Shown here one piece after another: positions 1 to 5,637 of a stretch of DNA of 5,637 bases (position 1 is its first letter; each line of letters begins with the position of its first letter). A program made the translations under genes and the position numbers. Source of the DNA: Bryobacterales bacterium (GTDB lineage Bacteria; Cyanobacteriota; Vampirovibrionia; Obscuribacterales; Obscuribacteraceae); contig CAJCHQ010000868.1 of NCBI GenBank assembly GCA_903970295.1, positions 1-5,637 on the forward strand. The letters run 5' to 3'. The notes under the pieces were generated by a model, which saw only the letters and a program-made list of their open reading frames with translations, had not been told where the DNA came from and did no database searches.

Positions 1-1
1 C

Positions 2-277
2 GAAGCCGCAATCGCCGCCGAGATTGTGCGGATGATACCGCTCACCGACCAGCGCGACAGGCTCAAGGAGAATCGCGACGACCTCGAAGATGCGAAGCGG
101 GATGTAGAAGCTAAGCAACGAGAACGCAACAACCCAGATCATAAAGCTTCAGACGAAGAAACCATCGACAAAATCGATGAAGCAATCGAAGACAACAAAA
201 ACATTCGCAAAGATGCGCGTAAAGACCGCGAAAAACAGAAAGAAAAGCGCGACCGCGATCTTGATTTCATGGAGTAA
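2..277 (+). CDS. 3' end of a charged, probably coiled-coil protein of a transfer operon (5' truncated)
   Basis: I do not recognise the family. The frame is open from the left edge to the TAA at 275-277, giving about 91 visible residues. A GTG at 26 and an ATG at 32 could be starts, but neither has a ribosome site in front, so I take this as the tail of a longer gene. The residues are almost all charged or polar (Lys, Arg, Asp, Glu, Asn), with few aromatic residues and no membrane segment. The spacing suggests long helices or a coiled coil. The last codons, ATG GAG TAA, also contain the GGAG ribosome site of the coupling-protein gene, which starts 6 nt after the stop, so the two are probably translationally coupled. 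By position it could be the C-terminus of a relaxase, a relaxosome accessory protein or another transfer protein; this is inference only. The gene call is fairly safe, the function is not. Confidence 0.6.
   Translation, partial: EAAIAAEIVRMIPLTDQRDRLKENRDDLEDAKRDVEAKQRERNNPDHKASDEETIDKIDEAIEDNKNIRKDARKDREKQKEKRDRDLDFME
271..274 (+). promoter_or_regulatory. Ribosome binding site of the coupling-protein gene
   Basis: GGAG lies 9 nt before the ATG at 284 and overlaps the stop of the preceding gene. It supports this start and suggests translational coupling between the two genes. Confidence 0.6.
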
Positions 278-283
278 AACAGA

Positions 284-2161
284 ATGCAAACAACAGCACG
301 CGATGTTGGCATCGTTGACACGACGCCAAAGGAATTGCCTGTCCTTGCAGTTAATGTGCTGGACAGGATCGGATACATAGTTTCAAGAGCAATCAAGCAG
401 CTCGATCAAATCTTGGCAGTCGAGAGACTTGATGAGCAGGTCGGGAGCGATTGGTGGCGCCATGAATATAGAGTGGTGCTCAGATGGTCAGAGACATCAA
501 CAGGTAATTCGCTCGTGGAGGTGGAAATCTCAGAGAGAAAAGGTGGTGGCAGTGAGGAGGACTGCCGGCAGAGATGCAGACAGATCATCTCGCGACTGCA
601 GGAAGACGCTCGACGCGCAAAACATGTTTCGACCACCAAAGCGAAATCAACAATCCATGGAGGCGCTTCCTGGGGTGACGAGCAAGGAATGCGCAAAGCC
701 GGATATATAGCAGCTAAGCCAGAAGCAACTCGATTAATCATCGGCAAAACACAGAAAGGAGAGTACATCTCGATACCGGAGCTGGTGACAAACGCGCACG
801 CAATTGTATGCGGTCGCACCGGTGTCGGAAAGTCGAGGGGATTTTTCATCCCGAACCTAATCGAACGAACCGGCACCGACATGATCGTCACCGAGGCGAC
901 ACCAGGTTACGAGCCAGGCGAGTTATACACGCTAACATCTGGATGGCGGAAACAGGCAGGACATCGAATCTACTCGTTCAATCCAGCTGATATGTCATCC
1001 ACTCGCATCAACCCTGTTGACCGGGTAAGGATGGCACCACAGCTAGAAAAGGCAAGAGAAGCCGAAAAGATAGCCGACCTGATCATCATGAATGGCAGCG
1101 GTGAAGAGACGCGTGTTGACCCAACGTGGGACAGGTCAGAGAAACAACTACTCGTTTCACTGATACTGCACGCCGCGGCTAGCGAGCCAGAAACGGGTCA
1201 CATCGGAGCGCTCAGATGGCTCCTCCTCTCCGGGATAAAGAAAGTCAGCCAGACGCTCGCCAGAAGCCCCTCAGAACTCGCACAAATGGAGTTTCAAGGC
1301 TGGCTTGGATCAACATCAGAGAACTTCAGGTTCGGGGTCCTGTCAGGACTAATGACTAAATTGAATCCATGGATAACCGATCAGCTGGTTGCGCTGACTG
1401 AGAAGACCGACATCGATTTCGATGCCTTGAAAAACCAACTGTTCACCTTCTACATAGCAGTGCCAAGCCGGTCGCGCGATAGCAAACTGATTGGCTCACT
1501 CTTGGTCAACTTCCTCCTCGACTACTTGCTCGACACAAAGTCCACGATGAAATATCCGACAGCACTATTCCTCGATGAATTCACAAACTTCGGAAAGATA
1601 GCGAATATTGCTAACGTTCTGTCCATAGTGAGAAAGGCAAAGTTAAGTCTTGTCCTCGGGTTCCAAAACTACTTCCAACTTGAAAGAATCTACTCGCAGA
1701 AAGAAGCACAAATAATCTTCGATCAACCTGCCACACAGATTTACTTCAGGCAGAAGAACTTTCGGGAAGCTAAGGCACTGAGCGAGGCGCTGGGGAGAAC
1801 GACAATTGAAGAAGTCACCGTCAGCGATGGCGGGAGAGTCCAGGAGCCGCTGAAGCTTCCCCTCACCTCGCCCTATGCGTATGACCACGCAATGGCTTAT
1901 CCACCGCCCGAACGAGCTGCACACGAAATCTCAGAGCACGTTCGTCGACGACGCAGAACAGGCGAACAAAGCACAGCCGAACCAGACGCCAAAACAACAA
2001 CCGGCGACGAGAACAGAAGCCGCAAGAAAAAGGATCGCGGCGGCAGACAACGATATTCAAACGGGCGTACCTCACAACAAGATCGCCCGCACACAGACAA
2101 CAACTCACATTCTCAATCACAAAACGACACACCGGAGGTCGACGACGTATGGCCATCGTAG
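284..2161 (+). CDS. VirD4/TraG-type coupling protein (type IV secretion / conjugation ATPase)
   Basis: A 625-aa P-loop ATPase of the type IV coupling protein family, which brings relaxase-bound DNA to the secretion channel and drives transfer. Walker A is G177-R-T-G-V-G-K183-S184. Walker B is the hydrophobic run ending L430-D431-E432-F433, followed by the typical stretch with Q461. Between them lies a helical region (about 280-370) like the all-alpha domain of VirD4. The VirD4 segment normally reading D-P-K-G-E-L is altered here: VTE (202-204), an insertion, then PGEL (211-214). Residues 20-110 form a small alpha/beta domain with no hydrophobic stretch long enough for a membrane helix, unlike classical VirD4 or TraD. 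The C-terminal 75 residues are low-complexity and basic, with five arginines at 554-558 and many Gln, Ser, Thr and Asn. GGAG at 271-274 supports the ATG. The gene overlaps the next by 13 nt. The family is secure; the exact subfamily is not. Confidence 0.9.
   Translation: MQTTARDVGIVDTTPKELPVLAVNVLDRIGYIVSRAIKQLDQILAVERLDEQVGSDWWRHEYRVVLRWSETSTGNSLVEVEISERKGGGSEEDCRQRCRQIISRLQEDARRAKHVSTTKAKSTIHGGASWGDEQGMRKAGYIAAKPEATRLIIGKTQKGEYISIPELVTNAHAIVCGRTGVGKSRGFFIPNLIERTGTDMIVTEATPGYEPGELYTLTSGWRKQAGHRIYSFNPADMSSTRINPVDRVRMAPQLEKAREAEKIADLIIMNGSGEETRVDPTWDRSEKQLLVSLILHAAASEPETGHIGALRWLLLSGIKKVSQTLARSPSELAQMEFQGWLGSTSENFRFGVLSGLMTKLNPWITDQLVALTEKTDIDFDALKNQLFTFYIAVPSRSRDSKLIGSLLVNFLLDYLLDTKSTMKYPTALFLDEFTNFGKIANIANVLSIVRKAKLSLVLGFQNYFQLERIYSQKEAQIIFDQPATQIYFRQKNFREAKALSEALGRTTIEEVTVSDGGRVQEPLKLPLTSPYAYDHAMAYPPPERAAHEISEHVRRRRRTGEQSTAEPDAKTTTGDENRSRKKKDRGGRQRYSNGRTSQQDRPHTDNNSHSQSQNDTPEVDDVWPS
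2134..2138 (+). promoter_or_regulatory. Strong ribosome binding site inside the end of the coupling-protein gene
   Basis: GGAGG lies 10 nt before the ATG at 2149, inside the last codons of the upstream gene. It fixes the start of the small membrane protein and makes the 13-nt gene overlap credible. Confidence 0.75.
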
Positions 2162-2715
2162 CAATAGCAGCAGGCATGTTTGTATTTCTCCTAAGCGGAG
2201 CAGTCATCAACGAAATCACTCACAACCCAGAAGCAGGCATGTTGCCAGGGCTGGTGCTCGGCATCCTGGCCGCGTATCCAATCTTCAAACTCGCAGGCGA
2301 GCAACGATCAAACTTCCTTCACCCGGCGCCGCGCGAATACAAAATTCCAGCGAAGATCGCCTTCGCAAAAATCCGCGACTTTCTCGCAGAAGTCTCCTAC
2401 AACTACGGCGACAAATGGCACGTCGTCACCGCCGATACTAAATCAGGACGTATAACGGCGAACCTTCGCTTCACCGACGAACTCACGCACTTCGAGGGCG
2501 ATGCGCGCGGCAACATCCACACCCGCAAAGAGCGCCTGCATCGCTTTCTCTCTCTGGAAATCCAAGTCCGCCCCACCGAACGCGGTACCACGGCTATCCA
2601 GCTGGACTTCTCTCCAAGAGTAGAAGGCGTCAGCTATAGCGCGTGCGATTCAATAGTTTCTCAACTCGTCCACGCGATTGATGCTGCTTTGAGCAACGCT
2701 CCGTCAACTCGCTAG
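2149..2715 (+). CDS. Small membrane protein with two TM helices and a soluble domain, partner candidate of the coupling protein
   Basis: A 188-aa protein of no family I can name. Two hydrophobic segments (about 3-20 and 32-48) form a likely membrane hairpin. Residues 64-185 are a soluble alpha/beta domain: a helix near 68-82, then alternating strands, for example around W90-V93, R101-L106, L134-V140 and T148-F154, and a final amphipathic helix at 164-182. The start is fixed by GGAGG 10 nt upstream, and the gene overlaps the coupling-protein gene by 13 nt, so co-translation is likely. The coupling protein has no visible membrane helix, so this protein may anchor it at the inner membrane; that is inference from arrangement. 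The end of the soluble domain resembles coupling-protein residues 62-108 in pattern: two strands, a Ser-X-X-X-Cys or Ser-X-X-Asp-Cys turn, then a helix. This also is by eye only. Confidence 0.82.
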   Translation: MAIVAIAAGMFVFLLSGAVINEITHNPEAGMLPGLVLGILAAYPIFKLAGEQRSNFLHPAPREYKIPAKIAFAKIRDFLAEVSYNYGDKWHVVTADTKSGRITANLRFTDELTHFEGDARGNIHTRKERLHRFLSLEIQVRPTERGTTAIQLDFSPRVEGVSYSACDSIVSQLVHAIDAALSNAPSTR

Positions 2716-2735
2716 GTCTTTCCCTGGAAACGCGC

Positions 2736-2764
2736 CCGGATTGGCCTGTGCTAGGCCGGTCCGG
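2736..2764 (+). terminator. Strand-specific hairpin after the transfer operon, possible terminator
   Basis: The left arm at 2736-2747 (CCGGATTGGCCT) pairs with the right arm at 2753-2764 (AGGCCGGTCCGG) around a 5-nt loop. All 12 positions pair in + strand RNA, using two adjacent G-U wobbles. On the other strand these become A-C mismatches, so the structure favours + strand transcripts. It begins 21 nt after the stop of the membrane-protein gene. No U tract follows directly, so it is not a classical intrinsic terminator. It could instead be a 3' end stabiliser or a weak attenuator. Confidence 0.45.
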
Positions 2765-2804
2765 ACGCTGCCAAAGGCATTGGCTTGAGACGCCGTCCCA
2801 TAAA

Positions 2805-2835
2805 TCATGACGATCGTTATTTTTTTCATGACGAT
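2805..2835 (+). repeat. Direct repeat TCATGACGAT x2, 21 bp apart, possible operator
   Basis: Perfect 10-bp copies lie at 2805-2814 and 2826-2835, separated by an 11-bp AT-rich spacer. The 21-bp period is two helical turns. A further CATG at 2838-2841 follows 11 bp after the CATG of the second copy, one more turn. The repeat lies 59 bp upstream of the TIR-APAZ start, where a regulator of the defence operon could bind. No regulator gene is in the window, so the role is inferred. Confidence 0.45.
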
Positions 2836-2883
2836 TTCATGGTTGAGCCCACAAGTGAAGGAAAATCAGCAATTACGTGTGAC

Positions 2884-2890
2884 GAGGAAG
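2884..2890 (+). promoter_or_regulatory. Ribosome binding site that sets a TTG start
   Basis: GAGGAAG ends 4 nt before the TTG at 2895. An in-frame TGA at 2880-2882 leaves this TTG as the only usable start before the TIR domain, because the first in-frame ATG is codon 215. Confidence 0.75.
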
Positions 2891-2894
2891 CTTC

Positions 2895-4346
2895 TTGACT
2901 ACGCCAGAATATGACATCTTCCTGTGCCACAATGGCGCTGACAAACAATGGGTCGAAGAACTCGGTTCGCAGATCGAAGCCGAAACTATTGACGGACAGA
3001 TCGGCTCGCGTCCACTGCGGGTATTTCTTGACAAGTGGGATATCGAATATGGTGACAACATTACCGCAAAGATCAATGACGCGTTGAAGTCGGCTCGTTT
3101 TGTCGCGTGCATCCTGTCACCTGAATTTGCTGCTGCGCCATGGCCATCTTTTGAATGGACGCACATCGTTGCAACGGACCCAATCAATGCTCGCCGGCGA
3201 CTTTTACCCATCCTTCGGCGAGACCTTGGCTTAGACGGAAAAACCCAACTTGACGCACCAGCGCCGTTCAAAGCATTGAAGTATTTTGATTTTCGCTCCG
3301 ACGAGAAGTTCGCTGCATCATTTGAGGAACTAATCCGTGTTGTTCGAGGGCAACCTATTCCCCGCGGTAAAGGTAAGACGCCGATTGCAAACAGCACACT
3401 TCGAGCGGAACCCGAGGACTCAAGCAGCGCTGATCCAGTCCGAGAGACAATCTTGTCGAACTTGTTACCAGTCACCCTTGGACCAACCGTCTTATGGAGC
3501 GCTGACACTGAAGCTCGCACTCCACTAGAAGTGCGTATGCACCTCAAGAATGCACCACCATTTACTCTCTATGACAAGCGCATCTACACATTTCACGATC
3601 TTTCACAGAACCCATCAGCGTTTGAGTTAGTGGTCGACAGAGGGACCATTGAGAAACATTCGGTGCACGAATGGCTGCTGGATGAAGTTCGCTCTCGCCA
3701 ACTTATGCACCTCCTTCGACGCTGTCTCATCGAAAAGCTCAGGAAACTGGGCATTTGGCGGGACAAGAAAGATCGCTTCTTTTTCCGCCCCGAGAAGGGC
3801 AAAGACAGAAGCTGGAAGAATCCCGGAGACAGGCCGCGTGATGTCGCCGCCATCAAGACAAATAACAAGACAAGCGAAAGCTTTTGGGTGCATCAGGCGG
3901 CCCGAATCAAATTTCAGTTTCTTCGGGGCGAATTCTTTCTGCTCATTGATCCCACCTTCGTATTCACAACAGATGGTTCCACGCTGATTGACGGAAAAGC
4001 TGCTGGTAGATTGGCTTTGCTTTGGGGTGGAAAACAACAGAATGATGCGGCTGTCCGCAATCTGCTTTTTTGGTCGAAAGCCATTGCAGCAGATTCACCA
4101 GATAGTCCCCAAGTGAGTCCCAAGACTGAAGCTGAGATTCAGACTGGCGCAAAAGCGGTTAAAGTCAGCGTACTAACAGCGCTAGCGAAGGTGAGCGTTG
4201 GCGCTGCATATGATGTCGTCAAATTCAGTGCACTCGTTAATCAAGTCGAGAAGGATGATCTTGCAGCTGCCGCTAACGACGTTGACGTTGTTGAAGACGA
4301 TGATGATGAAGTAGAGGACGATGAAGAAGACGAAGCATCAGATTAG
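2895..4346 (+). CDS. TIR-APAZ protein, NADase effector subunit of a SPARTA-type short Argonaute system
   Basis: A 483-aa toxin subunit. The TIR domain spans about 5-150: strand A is YDIFLCH (6-12), a BB-loop-like segment lies around F44-L-D-K-W-D49, and SPEF (75-78) leads into W83-P-S-F-E87-W, where E87 matches the catalytic glutamate of TIR NADases. After a linker (about 151-185), residues 186-455 fit the APAZ region that pairs with short Argonautes; recognition rests on pattern and on the next gene. Conserved-looking parts include LLRRCLIEKL (273-282), W331-V-H and LLIDPTFVFTTDG (349-361). Residues 467-480 are acidic except V473. In characterised SPARTA complexes, guide and target binding causes oligomerisation and NAD(P)+ hydrolysis in the cytoplasm. 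The TTG start is forced by an in-frame stop 15 nt upstream. The gene overlaps the Argonaute gene by 26 nt, implying coupled, roughly equal synthesis. Confidence 0.92.
   Translation: MTTPEYDIFLCHNGADKQWVEELGSQIEAETIDGQIGSRPLRVFLDKWDIEYGDNITAKINDALKSARFVACILSPEFAAAPWPSFEWTHIVATDPINARRRLLPILRRDLGLDGKTQLDAPAPFKALKYFDFRSDEKFAASFEELIRVVRGQPIPRGKGKTPIANSTLRAEPEDSSSADPVRETILSNLLPVTLGPTVLWSADTEARTPLEVRMHLKNAPPFTLYDKRIYTFHDLSQNPSAFELVVDRGTIEKHSVHEWLLDEVRSRQLMHLLRRCLIEKLRKLGIWRDKKDRFFFRPEKGKDRSWKNPGDRPRDVAAIKTNNKTSESFWVHQAARIKFQFLRGEFFLLIDPTFVFTTDGSTLIDGKAAGRLALLWGGKQQNDAAVRNLLFWSKAIAADSPDSPQVSPKTEAEIQTGAKAVKVSVLTALAKVSVGAAYDVVKFSALVNQVEKDDLAAAANDVDVVEDDDDEVEDDEEDEASD
4313..4318 (+). promoter_or_regulatory. 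Ribosome binding site of the Argonaute gene, within acidic-tail codons
   Basis: AGAGGA lies just before the ATG at 4321, with short spacing (2 nt, or 3 nt from GAGG). It is built from the Val-Glu-Asp codons of the TIR-APAZ tail. A TAG at 4312-4314 closes the Argonaute frame upstream, and there is no later in-frame ATG before the conserved core, so this start is favoured. Confidence 0.6.
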
Positions 4347-5637
4347 AAAACAGAAGAATGCTCGGCAGCGCGCAACTGTCTCGCTGCTAGAAAGTATTTT
4401 CGAAGATATCGAACCATCGTTCGAAACACTTCATATCACCGAACCCAAGCTCGTGTTTGGCGGTGGTACCCCGTTCGTCGATCCAAAAATTGGAATTGAT
4501 CTTTATGGACCATTTGACCTTACCTCGTCCGAAAAGACGATTCGTGTTGCGATCGTCGGTACAGGGCAAACTATCGCACTGGCCGTGAGCATGCTTCAGC
4601 AGTGTGAGACCAAGATAGCGCCCGGCTTGAATTCTAAAAGTAAGCCATTCGATTCCATCTTGTTTCCTCACTTTCCGGGAAATACTTTAGACTCAGGATT
4701 CCGTTGTCAGTTTATTACTGATCCTTCGATGCACCGAACAATGCGCGAGATGGATCTGCAGGTCGCGCTCAAGAAAAGTGATGACCGAGAGAAACTAAAG
4801 GCGATAATTGAACTTTTTGTTACCGAGTGCGAGGCACTTAGCGATGTTGAGCCAACACCACATGTGGTATTGCTAGCTCTTCCTGAACAGCTTCGTAACG
4901 AGTTCGGTCCATCCGGTGCACTGTCGAAGGACCAGATCAAGCTGACCGACGCAGAGCGCATAAAACAGCGGCTTCAAGAAGAGTCTGAGCGAACGGGACA
5001 ACAGATATTGAGCGGCATCTTTACCGAGCCGGACAACCAAAGCGCTCAAGCACCTGATGGTTTCTGGAATCTGCATCATGCACTCAAAGCACACTGCATG
5101 AAGTTTGAATTTCCAGTTCAAGTCATTTGGGAATCAACGCTCGATGGTAGCGGCACTACGCAAGATCCGGCATCCGTCGCATGGAACCTATCTGCTGCTC
5201 TGTATTATAAGGCGGGCAACTTACCTTGGCAGATACAATCAATGCCTGACAATACTTGCTTCGTTGGAATCGCGTTCTACAAAGAGAATCCACTATCCGA
5301 TGCGCACATGCAAACAAGCCTTGCGCAGGTCTTCGGTGCCGGAGATGGACTTGTCCTAAAGGGGCAGCGCGCCGTCGTTGAGAAGAACCGAGATCGTCGC
5401 CCCCACTTAACCGAAGATGGCGCCTATGATATTCTGAAACGCGCCATCGACTTGTACACTACTGTGAACCGGCAACCACCGAAGCGAGTTGTAGTGCACA
5501 AAACATCAAAGTTTTGGCCGGAAGAACAGGCTGGTCTCAAACGTGCGCTAGATGGAATCTATTATTACGACTTCATCGCCTTGAACGAAAACCCAAGCTT
5601 GCGATTCATGCGCCTTGGTCACAAGCCACCGCTGCGC
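4321..5637 (+). CDS. Short prokaryotic Argonaute (MID-PIWI), 3' truncated by the window end
   Basis: I translated 439 residues with no stop; short Argonautes are usually near 500 aa, so roughly 60-70 are missing. After a basic N-terminus comes the short-Argonaute signature E41-P-K-L-V-F-G, D54-P-K-I-G and Y62-G-P-F-D66. MID follows, with HALKA (253-257) and P265-V-Q-V; K256 and Q267 are candidate contacts for the guide 5' end. PIWI begins near 310. At C313-F-V-G-I-A-F-Y320, Ala318 sits where active Argonautes have the first catalytic Asp. At V390-V-V-H-K-T-S-K-F398, Thr395 sits at the second Asp of the usual R-D-G. It is therefore predicted to bind a guide and target without cutting. The known role of the family is RNA-guided sensing of invader DNA, passing the signal to the TIR-APAZ partner. 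The start overlaps that partner's gene by 26 nt. No PAZ domain is present. Confidence 0.93.
   Translation, partial: MKKTKHQIRKQKNARQRATVSLLESIFEDIEPSFETLHITEPKLVFGGGTPFVDPKIGIDLYGPFDLTSSEKTIRVAIVGTGQTIALAVSMLQQCETKIAPGLNSKSKPFDSILFPHFPGNTLDSGFRCQFITDPSMHRTMREMDLQVALKKSDDREKLKAIIELFVTECEALSDVEPTPHVVLLALPEQLRNEFGPSGALSKDQIKLTDAERIKQRLQEESERTGQQILSGIFTEPDNQSAQAPDGFWNLHHALKAHCMKFEFPVQVIWESTLDGSGTTQDPASVAWNLSAALYYKAGNLPWQIQSMPDNTCFVGIAFYKENPLSDAHMQTSLAQVFGAGDGLVLKGQRAVVEKNRDRRPHLTEDGAYDILKRAIDLYTTVNRQPPKRVVVHKTSKFWPEEQAGLKRALDGIYYYDFIALNENPSLRFMRLGHKPPLR

Larger units (their letters stand above)
2716..2894 (+). other. Intergenic region between the transfer operon and the Argonaute operon
   Basis: This is the only sizeable non-coding stretch in the window (179 bp). 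It contains a hairpin at 2736-2764, a 10-bp direct repeat at 2805-2835 around a run of seven T (2820-2826), and the ribosome site of the TIR-APAZ gene. A promoter for the downstream operon probably lies here. Candidate hexamers such as TTGAGA (2785-2790) or TTGAGC (2843-2848) lack a convincing -10 at proper spacing, so I call none. I see no tRNA, attachment site or small gene. Confidence 0.5.

Noticed and set aside
139..891. Two - strand open frames opposite the start of the transfer operon
   Set aside because: They mirror the coupling-protein and charged-protein genes and show no domain pattern of their own.
1875..2441. A 188-aa + strand frame bridging the coupling-protein end and the membrane protein
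   Set aside because: It overlaps two better supported genes in another frame, and its composition is Arg/Gln/Thr-rich, as expected from an A/C-rich shadow frame.
2801..2826. ACGATCGT followed by a T run read as an intrinsic terminator
   Set aside because: The palindrome has no loop; allowing a minimal loop leaves about two base pairs, so no stable hairpin precedes the T run.
2785..2871. TTGAGA or TTGAGC as the -35 box of a sigma-70 promoter for the defence operon
   Set aside because: No acceptable -10 hexamer at 16-18 bp was found for either, so the promoter is left uncalled.
2873..3547. A 224-aa open frame on the - strand across the TIR domain
   Set aside because: It is antisense to a clear TIR coding region, its translation resembles no family, and no ribosome site was seen.
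4293..4335. The GAT/GAA-rich tract as a phase-variable simple repeat
   Set aside because: The units are mixed (GAC, GAT, GAA, GAG, GTA) and no long identical run exists, so slippage is not specially favoured.
4387..5121. Several - strand frames of 80-95 aa opposite the Argonaute gene
   Set aside because: The + strand carries an uninterrupted 439-residue Argonaute frame with family motifs; the reverse frames are shadows.

Overview
The window is bacterial DNA of moderate GC, near 50% by eye (not counted). Genes are densely packed, all on the + strand, with Shine-Dalgarno ribosome sites. It has two functional halves. Nothing here fixes the phylum: there is no rRNA, tRNA or housekeeping gene.

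Positions 1-2715 are a conjugation segment of three tightly coupled genes. The first is the 3' end of a gene for a highly charged, probably coiled-coil protein. Next is a complete VirD4/TraG-type coupling ATPase of 625 aa with clear Walker A and B motifs but no visible N-terminal membrane anchor. Last is a 188-aa protein with two predicted membrane helices and a soluble domain. The gaps are +6 and -13 nt, so these look like one operon. The membrane protein may supply the anchor the ATPase lacks, and its soluble domain may be related to the ATPase N-terminal domain.

Positions 2716-2894 are a 179-bp intergenic region. It holds a 12-bp-stem hairpin that pairs fully only as + strand RNA (two G-U pairs) and a 10-bp direct repeat spaced 21 bp, followed by a ribosome site and a TTG start. 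I read it as the boundary between two transcription units, possibly with an operator for the second.

Positions 2895-5637 are a two-gene defence operon. The first gene encodes a TIR-APAZ protein of 483 aa. The second, overlapping by 26 nt, encodes a short prokaryotic Argonaute (MID-PIWI), cut by the window end after 439 aa. This is the architecture of SPARTA. In characterised members, the Argonaute uses an RNA guide to recognise invader DNA, often plasmid DNA, and the TIR domain then depletes NAD(P)+ and kills or stalls the cell. The TIR catalytic glutamate is present and the PIWI catalytic aspartates appear to be replaced, as expected.

The system type is known. Less ordinary are the acidic TIR-APAZ tail, whose DNA also encodes the basic start of the Argonaute in another frame; the link to a conjugation module; and the apparently split coupling protein.
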